From Mucilaginibacter terrigena (GTDB lineage: Bacteria; Bacteroidota; Bacteroidia; Sphingobacteriales; Sphingobacteriaceae): 64,000 bases of DNA. Position numbers and translations under genes: made by a program. Each line of letters opens with the position of its first letter. Within the stretch, counting starts at the first letter, position 1. Below, in pieces: positions 32,768-40,910 of this stretch. The DNA lies in NCBI RefSeq assembly GCF_004168255.1, contig NZ_SEWG01000004.1, forward strand, positions 124,001-188,000. The letters run 5' to 3'. The notes beneath the pieces were generated by a model that saw nothing but the letters and a program-made list of their open reading frames with translations, ran no database searches and was not told the DNA's origin.

Positions 32768-33892
32768 ATGGAAACATTAACATTAGATACAAAACCAATT
32801 ACAACAGATTTTTTACCGCTTAACGGTACCGATTATGTTGAATTTTATGTAGGCAATGCCAAGCAGGCCGCGCATTACTATAAAACCGCTTTCGGTTTCC
32901 AGGACCTGGCTTATGCCGGCCCCGAAACAGGCGTACGCGACCGTGCTTCGTATGTATTGCAGCAGGGCAAAATACGCATTGTACTAACAACGCCGCTGCA
33001 CTCCGACCACCCCATTGCCGAGCATATTAAAAAACATGGCGATGGCGTAAAGGTATTGGCCCTTTGGGTTGATGACGCTTACGATGCTTTTGCACAAACA
33101 ACAAAACGTGGTGCCGAACCATACCAGAAGCCGCAAACCATTACCGATGAGCACGGCGAAGTACGTACCAGCGGCATCAAATTGTACGGCGAAACCGTCC
33201 ACCTTTTTATAGAACGTAAAAACTACAGCGGGCCGTTTTTGCCGGGTTATAAGGCTATGCAAACTACCTATCAACCGCCAGTTTCGGGCCTGTTGTATGT
33301 AGACCATTGCGTAGGTAACGTGGGTTGGCATAAAATGGACCAATGGGTTAATTTTTATGAGGATATCATGGGTTTCCGTAACATCCTGACCTTTGACGAT
33401 AAAATGATCTCGACCGAATACTCCGCACTGATGAGCAAGGTAATGAGCAACGGCAATGGTTATGTGAAGTTCCCGATAAACGAACCTGCCGAAGGAAAAA
33501 AGAAAAGCCAGATAGAAGAATACCTGGAGTATTATGAAGATGAAGGCGTACAGCATCTGGCATTGGCCACTGCCGATATCGTTAAAACCGTTACCGACCT
33601 GCAAAGCCGCGGCATCGAGTTCTTAACCGTGCCAACCACTTATTACGATGAGTTAACTGCCCGCGTAGGTAAAATAGACGAAGACCTGGAACCGCTTAAA
33701 AAATTAGGCATCCTGGTTGACCGCGATGATGAGGGCTATTTACTACAGATCTTCACCAAACCGGTGGAAGACCGCCCTACCCTGTTCTTCGAGATCATAC
33801 AACGTAAGGGTGCAAAATCATTTGGCGCGGGTAATTTTAAAGCTTTATTTGAAGCTATAGAACGCGAGCAGGAATTACGAGGGAATTTGTAA
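32768..33892 (+). CDS. hppD: 4-hydroxyphenylpyruvate dioxygenase
   Basis: The 374-residue two-domain vicinal oxygen chelate enzyme converts 4-hydroxyphenylpyruvate to homogentisate. The N-terminal domain opens DYVEFYVGNAKQAAHYY. The catalytic C-terminal domain carries the iron ligands: His in YVDHCVGNV, His in DEGVQHLALAT and Glu in LFFEIIQRKG. The downstream product goes to HmgA encoded just upstream; its substrate arises from tyrosine transamination. A strong terminator follows at 33921-33948. Confidence 0.97.
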   Translation: METLTLDTKPITTDFLPLNGTDYVEFYVGNAKQAAHYYKTAFGFQDLAYAGPETGVRDRASYVLQQGKIRIVLTTPLHSDHPIAEHIKKHGDGVKVLALWVDDAYDAFAQTTKRGAEPYQKPQTITDEHGEVRTSGIKLYGETVHLFIERKNYSGPFLPGYKAMQTTYQPPVSGLLYVDHCVGNVGWHKMDQWVNFYEDIMGFRNILTFDDKMISTEYSALMSKVMSNGNGYVKFPINEPAEGKKKSQIEEYLEYYEDEGVQHLALATADIVKTVTDLQSRGIEFLTVPTTYYDELTARVGKIDEDLEPLKKLGILVDRDDEGYLLQIFTKPVEDRPTLFFEIIQRKGAKSFGAGNFKALFEAIEREQELRGNL

Positions 33893-33920
33893 GAATAAAT
33901 CGGGTATCTCGCATATTTGA

Positions 33921-33948
33921 ACAGCCGGGTTTTGCCCGGCTGTTTTTA
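33921..33948 (+). terminator. rho-independent terminator after hppD
   Basis: ACAGCCGGG (33921-33929) pairs with CCCGGCTGT (33935-33943), followed by TTTT. Confidence 0.92.
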
Positions 33949-33950
33949 TT

Positions 33951-33990
33951 AAAGGGTTAATTATAAAAGGGTTAATTATAAAAGGGTTAA
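33951..33990. repeat. 15-bp tandem repeat, 2.7 copies
   Basis: AAAGGGTTAATTATA occurs at 33951-33965 and 33966-33980, with a partial third copy at 33981-33990. It lies between the hppD terminator and tspO. Confidence 0.85.
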
Positions 33991-34055
33991 AACACCCTGC
34001 AAAACAGTGAATTATATGGTTAAACATTTTATAACTTGCATAGGTTATATAAAAC

Positions 34056-34553
34056 ATGAGCAGTAAGCCATTAAATAATAAATTTCAATTACTCCCACTG
34101 CTGGTAAGCATCGCCATTACCTTCACCATTGGTATTGTTGCCTCGTTATTTACCCGGCCAGAAATTACCGGCTGGTACCAAACATTACGCAAGCCATCTT
34201 TTACGCCGCCTAACTGGCTTTTCCCTGTAGCATGGAGTACACTTTACCTTTTGATAGCCATATCAGCCTATATCATCTGGAAACATCGCGATAGCAGGCC
34301 TAAATATAAAACAGCGGTTATTATTTATTTTACGCAGCTGGCCCTTAATTTTTCGTGGTCGATAGTGTTTTTTGGCATGCACCAGGTATTGGGAGGGCTG
34401 ATAATTATCATTGCTTTGCTGGTAACCATTATTTTAAATATAGCCTGGTTTGCACGTATCAACAAGCCGGCTGCATGGCTGCTGGTGCCTTACATTGCAT
34501 GGGTGCTTTTTGCTACGTTGTTAAACATTAGTATTTGTGTACTTAACAAATAA
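34056..34553 (+). CDS. tspO: TspO/MBR family protein
   Basis: The 165-residue membrane protein has five helices and the tryptophan-rich loops of the family: EITGWYQTLRKPSFTPPNWL, FPVAWSTLYLLIAISAYIIW and QLALNFSWSIVFFG. TspO proteins bind porphyrins and act in tetrapyrrole and stress responses; the precise function in this organism is unknown. Length and helix number are standard. It stands between hppD and an uncharacterised gene, with no shared operon evidence. Confidence 0.93.
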   Translation: MSSKPLNNKFQLLPLLVSIAITFTIGIVASLFTRPEITGWYQTLRKPSFTPPNWLFPVAWSTLYLLIAISAYIIWKHRDSRPKYKTAVIIYFTQLALNFSWSIVFFGMHQVLGGLIIIIALLVTIILNIAWFARINKPAAWLLVPYIAWVLFATLLNISICVLNK

Positions 34554-34592
34554 GAAAAACACTATTTTTATTGCACGTTTATTGTGCCCGAA

Positions 34593-35129
34593 ATGAAAAA
34601 ATTATTCCTTACCTGCGCCTTCGTTATTATTGCCGTAACATTCGCCTTAGCGGATACCATAGCCATCAATCATTTTGTAGTAACAGAAAACCCGTTTGCT
34701 AAAGACGAAGTAGCCATTAAAGCGGTAGATACCGCTGGTATAACCCAGGAAAACGTTACCGGGTTGTTCACGTTTACGGTTAACGGCTTTACCGAGCAGC
34801 TTAATTTTGATAAAGGGGTAGCGTTTTATCGTCATAAAATAGAAAAATCGAGCTTTGTTTACACGCGGCACGAGAATGATAGCGGAACGCACTCTATGCT
34901 CTATTATATCTACCGGCACGATAGCAAGCTTACACCTGTAAAGATCAGCTGGATAGTATTGATATCCATCCCTTTGGGGCTTATTTTACTTGGTTACCTG
35001 TTTAAAAGGTTTATCATCATCGCGCTCATCATTTTCTGTATATTCCTCTACTTTAATCACAGCAGCGGATTAAGTATCCCAACATTTTTTCAGAGTATTA
35101 TTGACGGGTTGAAGGGGATGTTTTCTTAG
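34593..35129 (+). CDS. exported membrane protein of unknown function
   Basis: The start is the ATG at 34593 (MKKLFLTCAFVIIAVTFALA, a signal peptide), preferred over an in-frame GTG three codons earlier. About 178 residues: an N-terminal beta-rich extracytoplasmic domain (IAINHFVVTENPFAKDEVAI, GLFTFTVNGFTEQLNFD), then two C-terminal helices (ISWIVLISIPLGLILLGYLF and FIIIALIIFCIFLYF) separated by a short turn. No known family was recognised. It follows tspO by 39 bases without a terminator, so co-transcription is possible. Confidence 0.7.
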   Translation: MKKLFLTCAFVIIAVTFALADTIAINHFVVTENPFAKDEVAIKAVDTAGITQENVTGLFTFTVNGFTEQLNFDKGVAFYRHKIEKSSFVYTRHENDSGTHSMLYYIYRHDSKLTPVKISWIVLISIPLGLILLGYLFKRFIIIALIIFCIFLYFNHSSGLSIPTFFQSIIDGLKGMFS

Positions 35130-35131
35130 GT

Positions 35132-35240
35132 AGGTTAGAGGTTATAGAAGAATCCTTTATGGATTGTTTTTTTTAGCTATTTTTTACTTTATTAAAACTT
35201 TACAAAGCCTAACCTCTGATTAACTAATCTCTAATCACGT
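35132..35240. repeat. degenerate inverted repeat between convergent genes
   Basis: GGTTAGAGGTTA near 35134-35146 is mirrored by TAACCTCTGATTAACTAATC near 35211-35230, the dialect seen at 20031-20226. It lies between the exported protein gene and tamL. Confidence 0.55.
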
Positions 35241-35251
35241 AAGCGAAGCGC

Positions 35252-37612
35252 TTAAAACGGCAGCCCTATCCCAAAGTTAAGCTGCATAAAACCGTAGTTT
35301 TCGCCATTAGTTACCCGGTACGATCTTTTGAACGGCCCATCGCTAAACAGTTCACCAAAGTGTTTAACAAATACCCATTGGTCTGACCCATTAAACTGCG
35401 GATCTTTAAACTTAAAGGCGGCATCCAGCCTGAATATAAAGAAATTAAGATCAAAGCGCAAGCCTGTACCAATACCTATAGCTGTTGATTGCAGCAGGTT
35501 ATTAAACCTGAATTCGCCATTAGGATTATCTGCCTGCTTATGCAGCCGCCATACATTACCCGCATCTACAAAAAACGCGCCTTTTAGCTTGGCGCCAAAA
35601 AAGTTATCGGCCAATTTATACCGGTATTCGGCATTGGCAACAATTTTTATTTCGCCAAACTGGTCAAGGTATTTCAGCCTCGCGCGGGCAGTATCGGCTG
35701 CGCCGCCAACACCATAACTTGCCCGGTTAAACTGCCCTGGGCCAAGGGTGCGCGGCAGCCAGGCACGTATATCGTTTGCGCCCCCGGTGTAAAAATTCTT
35801 TTCAAATATCAGCTGGTTACTATTGCCGTAAGGCACGCCAATACCCGGGTTAAACCTTAAGATAAACTGCTTTTCGCCGCCTAAACTGCGGTACCAGCGG
35901 TAATCTATTTCGGTTTTTATGTACTGTGCAAATGCATAACCAAATATTGTGCGCTGCCCCAGCGAATCTCGTGGTGCACCTATCAGCTTACTTATTAAGC
36001 TAAGTGTACCGCCGCCCAGATCAAGCCCGCCCCTAAAATAAATGAAGTTTTTGTACGAGTTTAACTCCTGGGCATTATACTGAAAGGTATACTGGCTTCC
36101 GGATGTAAAAGTGGTACGCCCGATAAGCTTTACATACGAAAAACGGTTTTGCTTTAAAAGCTCGATCCTGGCAACAGGATCGATGCTGCCGCTCGAGAAT
36201 TCGATATTTATAGGTGTTACCGAGTGCTGTTTACGTGTAGTTTCAAAAAAATCGTAGGTAACTGAGTTGATAAAACTCTTACGTTCAACCAATCCCTTTT
36301 GATAAAACATCTGGAAGTTGGTAGAGAACGTTGTATGCGGTACGCCAAACTTAGCCAGGTTAGGGAATTTAAAGGGCAGCAGTAACCTTGGGTAGATCAC
36401 GCTTACACCGGTCCTGAAATCCTGGTTTTGTATCCCTTCGTTAACGGCCGAGTTACCGTTATCAAATAAGATGCTCCAGTTAAGCTTTACCTGCAGTATA
36501 GCCGCCTGTTTAAATATATTACGGTTTGTAAATGTATTGCCCAGGTTATAGCCAAAACGCCCCTGGTTAAACAAAAACTCCGCCTCTACGCGGTCTGTCA
36601 TGCGTTTAAGGGGGACGATATCAATTTTGGTGTTTAGCCGGTTGGTACTGTCTGATAGCTTTTCGTAGGTTGGGTTGGGCACGTTCCTGAACACATTCAA
36701 TTCCGACAGGCGCGACGTGGTTAATGTTTGCTTATCAATATCATATAATTCCCCTTTGCGTTGAAAAATATAGCTGGTAACCGTGCGGGGCTTAAACCTG
36801 CCCGAAAAGTCGACAAACCTAAACTGCGAATCAACCTGAATGGTATCTGCCTTGCCTGTGGTGCGGCCGTTGCTGCGGGCAATGGTTATTAATGTATTGT
36901 TAATGGTATATACAGGGTGTTCGGCTTTGCCTTCGGGGTTATCAATGGTCATCACCACATCAACCACACTTTTGTTAAAGCTGGAATCGGGCAGGTAATT
37001 AATGTACTGGCGGAAAAAATCGTAATAGCCGTTCCGTTTCATTACCTGGTAAAACTGGTCGCGGTCATAGGCAAGGCTGTCTGTGTCAAACCGGCTGCCA
37101 ACATTTAAATGCGTATACTGCTTACGCGTATCACGGTACAATTCCTGCACTTTTGGGTCGGCAATGCTATCTCTAAAGTTACGTATTTTAAAAAGCGGGC
37201 CTTCGGTAGCGGTAAAAAACAGCCTGGCTTTTTTCTTTTTTACCACTATGGAATCGGTAACCTTTGCCTTTAAAAAGCCTTTGTTTATCAGGTATTTTTG
37301 TATTTGCAGGCGCGAAAACTCTACTAAATTGCTATCAAGTATAGCCGGTGGTTCGCCTATTTTACGCTTACCTTTGCTACTAAATAAATAATAAAACTGA
37401 AGGTTAAGCCAGTTGTTGGGCTGCTGTTCTTTATCTACGTAGTTGATAGCTGTTTCCGAAAATTCCTTGTCGATACCTTTGATGGTAACTTTGCGCACAA
37501 TAGCCTGGTTATCGGTAAGTCCGCGTGTAACACTACAGCCGGCACCAATAATAACCACTAAAATACTTAATATTGCAAGACGGATATTCCCGGGTGTATT
37601 ATATGCTTTCAA
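35252..37612 (-). CDS. tamL: BamA/TamA family outer-membrane lipoprotein (TamL)
   Basis: A 786-residue protein. The start is a TTG at 37610-37612 because an in-frame stop lies just upstream and no ATG gives the signal peptide. The lipobox is VIIGAGC with Cys26. The N-terminal half carries POTRA-like modules (VRKVTIKGIDKEFSETAINY, PVYTINNTLITIARSNG). The C-terminal half is a 16-strand barrel with EFLFNQGRFGYNLGN and ending FMQLNFGIGLPF. In Bacteroidota the lipidated TamA homologue TamL pairs with TamB in outer-membrane assembly; tamB is not in this window. Its first 10 bases overlap the divergent methyltransferase start. Confidence 0.9.
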   Translation of the reverse strand: MKAYNTPGNIRLAILSILVVIIGAGCSVTRGLTDNQAIVRKVTIKGIDKEFSETAINYVDKEQQPNNWLNLQFYYLFSSKGKRKIGEPPAILDSNLVEFSRLQIQKYLINKGFLKAKVTDSIVVKKKKARLFFTATEGPLFKIRNFRDSIADPKVQELYRDTRKQYTHLNVGSRFDTDSLAYDRDQFYQVMKRNGYYDFFRQYINYLPDSSFNKSVVDVVMTIDNPEGKAEHPVYTINNTLITIARSNGRTTGKADTIQVDSQFRFVDFSGRFKPRTVTSYIFQRKGELYDIDKQTLTTSRLSELNVFRNVPNPTYEKLSDSTNRLNTKIDIVPLKRMTDRVEAEFLFNQGRFGYNLGNTFTNRNIFKQAAILQVKLNWSILFDNGNSAVNEGIQNQDFRTGVSVIYPRLLLPFKFPNLAKFGVPHTTFSTNFQMFYQKGLVERKSFINSVTYDFFETTRKQHSVTPINIEFSSGSIDPVARIELLKQNRFSYVKLIGRTTFTSGSQYTFQYNAQELNSYKNFIYFRGGLDLGGGTLSLISKLIGAPRDSLGQRTIFGYAFAQYIKTEIDYRWYRSLGGEKQFILRFNPGIGVPYGNSNQLIFEKNFYTGGANDIRAWLPRTLGPGQFNRASYGVGGAADTARARLKYLDQFGEIKIVANAEYRYKLADNFFGAKLKGAFFVDAGNVWRLHKQADNPNGEFRFNNLLQSTAIGIGTGLRFDLNFFIFRLDAAFKFKDPQFNGSDQWVFVKHFGELFSDGPFKRSYRVTNGENYGFMQLNFGIGLPF

Positions 37613-38352
37613 AATCTCAGATCAGTTTACTAACGTCCTTACAACATAAAAAGTTTCGCAGGGAACATGGTTTGTTTATGGTAGAGGGTTACAAATCGAT
37701 AACTGAATTTGCCGATTCTGATTATCAAATCCATACCATATATCATACGCCTGATACAGCCCCAAAATTGCTTAAATTATCCCGAAAAATAAACTTTCAG
37801 GAGATTTCTTTAAACGACCTGCAAAAAATAAGCGCCCTAAAAAGCCCGGCCGATGCAATTGCCACGGTTAATATACCCCAATGGGGCGGCTTAAACTACA
37901 CAACGCTAAAAAATAAGTTTAGTTTGGTGTTGGATGGCGTGCAGGACCCCGGCAATATGGGTACCATCATTCGCACGGCCGATTGGTTTGGTATCAGCAC
38001 CATTATTTGCTCGGAAGATTCCGTTGATGCCTACAACCCCAAGGTAGTACAGGCCACTATGGGTTCGTTGGCGCGGGTAAATGTCACTTATACCAATTTG
38101 CCTGGCCTTATTTCGGTCGCAAAGCTGCCTGTTTTCGGGGCTTTATTAAATGGCGAAAATATTTATACCACCAATTTTGGCACCGAAGGTTTAATTATTA
38201 TGGGTAACGAGGGTAATGGCATAAGGCCTGATATTCAGCAATTAGTGACAAAAGCCATTACTATTCCGCGCGTTGGCAGGGCCGAATCTTTGAATGTGGC
38301 CATAGCTACGGCCATATGCTGCTCGCAGTTGGCGGCAAAATCGTACAAATAA
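37603..38352 (+). CDS. TrmH family (SpoU) RNA 2'-O-methyltransferase
   Basis: The 249-residue protein opens MLSKSQISLLTSLQHKKFR, typical of this clade, so the ATG at 37603 is the start despite overlapping tamL. A substrate-binding domain (residues 1-90) precedes the knotted SPOUT catalytic domain with LVLDGVQDPGNMGTIIRTAD, GNEGNGIRP and ITIPRVGRAESLNVAIATAI, the three SpoU motifs. It would 2'-O-methylate an rRNA or tRNA ribose using SAM; the target nucleotide is not readable. Confidence 0.93.
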   Translation: MLSKSQISLLTSLQHKKFRREHGLFMVEGYKSITEFADSDYQIHTIYHTPDTAPKLLKLSRKINFQEISLNDLQKISALKSPADAIATVNIPQWGGLNYTTLKNKFSLVLDGVQDPGNMGTIIRTADWFGISTIICSEDSVDAYNPKVVQATMGSLARVNVTYTNLPGLISVAKLPVFGALLNGENIYTTNFGTEGLIIMGNEGNGIRPDIQQLVTKAITIPRVGRAESLNVAIATAICCSQLAAKSYK

Positions 38353-38355
38353 AAA

Positions 38356-38385
38356 TTGATTGGCAACAAATAATTACTATTTTTG
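38356..38385 (+). promoter_or_regulatory. promoter of tRNA-Cys
   Basis: TTG at 38356-38358, then 19 bases, then TATTTTTG at 38378-38385, a match to the Bacteroidota consensus. The tRNA begins 14 bases further on. Confidence 0.6.
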
Positions 38386-38399
38386 CAATCCTTAAAATT

Positions 38400-38470
38400 G
38401 GTCGGGTGGCCGAGTGGCTAGGCAGAGGTCTGCAAAACCTCCTACAGCGGTTCGAATCCGCTCCCGACCT
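38400..38470 (+). tRNA. tRNA-Cys (GCA)
   Basis: The acceptor arm GGTCGGG (38400-38406) pairs with CCCGACC (38463-38469). The anticodon stem GAGGT/ACCTC holds the loop CTGCAAA with anticodon GCA at 38432-38434. The T arm is GCGGTTCGAATCCGC. Length 71; discriminator base T; CCA is not encoded. Confidence 0.97.
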
Positions 38471-38499
38471 CAAGGTTAAAAACATTTAAATAAAAAGTC

Positions 38500-38676
38500 A
38501 TGGGCGTTACTCGTTTAAAAAGAAAAGATAGAAGGAACAAAACTACTTCACGTTTAGAAGTTCAGTTTTTAAAATTGGCTACCAACATTGAGTTAGGTGA
38601 CCGTTCTGCAGAGAAAAAAGATAGCCAGATAGCAAAAAACAATGCTGTTTTAGCTATTGCTGCTTCAGGCAAATAA
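38500..38676 (+). CDS. small basic protein, 58 residues, downstream of tRNA-Cys
   Basis: ATG at 38500 starts MGVTRLKRKDRRNKTTSRLE and the frame ends at TAA 38674-38676. The N-terminus is strongly basic (KRKDRRNK) and the remainder helical (VQFLKLATNIELGDRSAEKK). Codon use looks like that of real genes and a good terminator follows at 38701-38731. It lies 29 bases after tRNA-Cys and may share its transcript. A role with ribosome or RNA is possible from the basic N-terminus but not established. Confidence 0.75.
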   Translation: MGVTRLKRKDRRNKTTSRLEVQFLKLATNIELGDRSAEKKDSQIAKNNAVLAIAASGK

Positions 38677-38700
38677 TCCTTCTTTTTAAGAAATTAAAAA

Positions 38701-38731
38701 GGCGTATCAATGTATTGATACGCCTTTTTTT
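38701..38731 (+). terminator. rho-independent terminator
   Basis: GGCGTATCAA (38701-38710) and TTGATACGCC (38715-38724) form a perfect stem with TGTA loop, followed by seven T residues. Confidence 0.92.
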
Positions 38732-38742
38732 GTTGATTAAAT

Positions 38743-38880
38743 TGTCATTTCGGACGAGGTGCGAGGAGAAACTGCCTCTTGATCGATAGCAAAAAATCTT
38801 ATACGACGAGTGAAAGCATGGCGTATAAGATTTTTCTTCGCGCCTCCTCACTTTCCCGCCCACTGCTCATCGAAATGACA
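38743..38880. repeat. 138-bp compound hairpin bounded by TGTCAT/ATGACA
   Basis: The outer ends are TGTCATTTCG (38743-38752) and CGAAATGACA (38871-38880). A nested pair, AAAAAATCTTATACG and CGTATAAGATTTTT, sits inside. It lies between convergent units and is the longest of the TGTCAT elements. Confidence 0.8.
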
Positions 38881-38895
38881 CAGGGCGGGTCAATC

Positions 38896-39933
38896 CTATC
38901 GCTGCAATATTCTCTTATTTATCCTCCCTATCAATCCCGGCCCCTCATAAATAAATCCGGTATATAACTGCACCAATGATGCGCCCGCATTTAATTTTTC
39001 AACCGCATCTTCAGCCGAATGAATGCCACCCACGCCGATGATAGGGAACGAGCCCCCTGATACTCTGTGCAGATAGCTGATCACCTCGGTAGACCGTTTG
39101 GTTAACGGCCTGCCGCTTAACCCGCCGGTTTCCCCTTTATGTGCCGAGGTAAGGCCCTCGCGACTGATAGTTGTATTGGTAGCAATAATACCTGCTATGC
39201 CTGTTTGTTTCACAATATCGGCAATATCATTTAACTGCTCATTGGTAAGGTCGGGCGCTATTTTTAACAGGATAGGCCTGCTTATACCGTTCTTGCTATT
39301 ACGTTGCTGCAGCGTGTTTAAAATATGCATCAGCGGTTCTTTTTCCTGCAACTCGCGCAGGCCGGGGGTATTGGGCGAGCTTACGTTAACCACAAAATAA
39401 TCTACCACGTCAAAAAGCCTGTCGAAGCATTTGATATAATCGTTTACAGCATCCTCATTAGGGGTTACCTTATTTTTGCCTATGTTACCACCAACTATAA
39501 GAGCCTGCTGCCCCGGCTTTAGGCTTTTGCGGTAAGCTGCAATACGTTCGGCAGCTATATCAACACCATGGTTATTAAAACCCATACGGTTTATCAGCGC
39601 CCCATCTGCCGGCAGGCGAAACATGCGTGGTTTATCGTTACCCGGCTGTGGCAAGGGGGTTACCGTACCCACCTCCACAAAACCAAAGCCCAGGTTACCC
39701 ATTTCACTTATCAGCTCGGCATTTTTATCAAAACCGGCGGCAAGGCCAACCGGGTTTTTAAACTTCAGGCCAAAAACCACGCGTTCCAGCCGTTTATCGC
39801 TGCTGCCCCAAATGGCTTTACTTAATGCCGGGCCGCCCGGGAAACGGTTAAAACGTTGAAGGTTGCGGGTTACAAAATAATGCACGTTCTCGGGGTCGAA
39901 CTGAAACAACAGGGGTTTAAGCAATTGATACAT
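38896..39933 (-). CDS. pyrD: dihydroorotate dehydrogenase (quinone), class 2
   Basis: The 345-residue FMN enzyme oxidises dihydroorotate to orotate in pyrimidine synthesis, passing electrons to quinone. The N-terminal amphipathic extension ([20 protein letters not shown]) marks the membrane-associated class 2. Motifs are [38 protein letters not shown] (with the class 2 catalytic serine), and [21 protein letters not shown]. It is a monocistronic gene divergent from the SGNH hydrolase gene. Confidence 0.96.
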   Translation of the reverse strand: MYQLLKPLLFQFDPENVHYFVTRNLQRFNRFPGGPALSKAIWGSSDKRLERVVFGLKFKNPVGLAAGFDKNAELISEMGNLGFGFVEVGTVTPLPQPGNDKPRMFRLPADGALINRMGFNNHGVDIAAERIAAYRKSLKPGQQALIVGGNIGKNKVTPNEDAVNDYIKCFDRLFDVVDYFVVNVSSPNTPGLRELQEKEPLMHILNTLQQRNSKNGISRPILLKIAPDLTNEQLNDIADIVKQTGIAGIIATNTTISREGLTSAHKGETGGLSGRPLTKRSTEVISYLHRVSGGSFPIIGVGGIHSAEDAVEKLNAGASLVQLYTGFIYEGPGLIGRINKRILQR

Positions 39934-40039
39934 GGCGCGAATTTACCGTTTTTAATAATTAAGCTTAAACTTAGATAAGAATATTGTATTTTGGCTTACC
40001 AATTAACCGTCATTAAGACGGATATTTATAACCTAATTT

Positions 40040-40804
40040 ATGAAAGATACTAACAAAAACTCCCGCCGCAATTTTATAAAAACTACCGCCGTGGGTGCGG
40101 TCGCGGCTATCAGCATCCCGCAGATCGTATCAGCTTCGGCCAACAGCTTTGGCAGTAAAAAGGTACAGTTGAACGATAATGATGTAATACTTTTTCAGGG
40201 TGATTCCATTACCGACTGGGGCCGCGACCGTAATAAAACCGAACCTAACGATAACAGCGCTTTGGGCAACAGCTACGTTTTATTAACCGCTGCCGAATTG
40301 CTGGAAAAACACGCGGCCAAAAACCTGAAAATATACAACAAAGGTGTAGGCGGCAACAAAGTATACCAACTGGCCGAAAGGTGGGATACCGACACCCTTG
40401 CCCTAAAACCAACTGTGCTAAGCATCCATGTTGGTGTTAACGATTTTTGGCATACCCTTGGCGGCGGCTATACCGGCACCATAGATACTTACATTACCGA
40501 TTACAGAAAACTGATTGAGAGAACCAAGACAGCCCTGCCAGGCATAAAAATAATTATCGGCGAGCCATTTGCCATGACAGGCACCCGTGCGGTTGATGCC
40601 AAATGGTACCCAACGTTTGACCTTTTCCGTAAGGCAGCGCGTGATATTGCCAATCAATACAACCTCCCGTTTATCCCATATCAAACCATATTTGATAACG
40701 CCCTTAAACAAGCGCCCGCCACCTACTGGACACTGGATGGCGTGCACCCCAGCCTTGCCGGCGCAAAACTGATGGCACAGGGGTGGATGGAAACGGTGAA
40801 ATAA
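40040..40804 (+). CDS. exported SGNH/GDSL hydrolase
   Basis: A 254-residue protein with a twin-arginine-like signal (KNSRRNFIKTTAVGAVAAIS). The catalytic blocks are GDSITDWG (Ser), GVGGNKV (block II Gly), GVNDFW (block III Asn) and the C-terminal DGVHPSLAG (Asp and His). It would hydrolyse an ester, perhaps a carbohydrate acetyl ester as in related Tat-exported members; the substrate is not known. It stands alone, with a repeat island downstream. Confidence 0.9.
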   Translation: MKDTNKNSRRNFIKTTAVGAVAAISIPQIVSASANSFGSKKVQLNDNDVILFQGDSITDWGRDRNKTEPNDNSALGNSYVLLTAAELLEKHAAKNLKIYNKGVGGNKVYQLAERWDTDTLALKPTVLSIHVGVNDFWHTLGGGYTGTIDTYITDYRKLIERTKTALPGIKIIIGEPFAMTGTRAVDAKWYPTFDLFRKAARDIANQYNLPFIPYQTIFDNALKQAPATYWTLDGVHPSLAGAKLMAQGWMETVK

Positions 40805-40805
40805 G

Positions 40806-40890
40806 CCGAAAGCTAATAGACTAAAGCTAAAAGCTTGGTATCTTCCCTTTGTAAAGCTTTCAGCTTTGAGCTTTAGCCTTTCAGCCCAAA
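40806..40890. repeat. inverted degenerate repeat, AAAGCT dialect
   Basis: AAAGCTAATAGACTAAAGC (near 40809) and similar words are inverted at 40852-40885 as AAAGCTTTCAGCTTTGAGC and GCTTTAGCC. It fills the space between the SGNH gene and the ABC-F promoter. Confidence 0.7.
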
Positions 40891-40894
40891 AGCG

Positions 40895-40902
40895 TATCTT
40901 TG
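40895..40902 (+). promoter_or_regulatory. -7 promoter element of the ABC-F gene
   Basis: TATCTTTG matches TAnnTTTG and lies 8 bases before the ATG at 40911. A -33 box is unclear. Confidence 0.5.
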
Positions 40903-40910
40903 CGCCCGAA

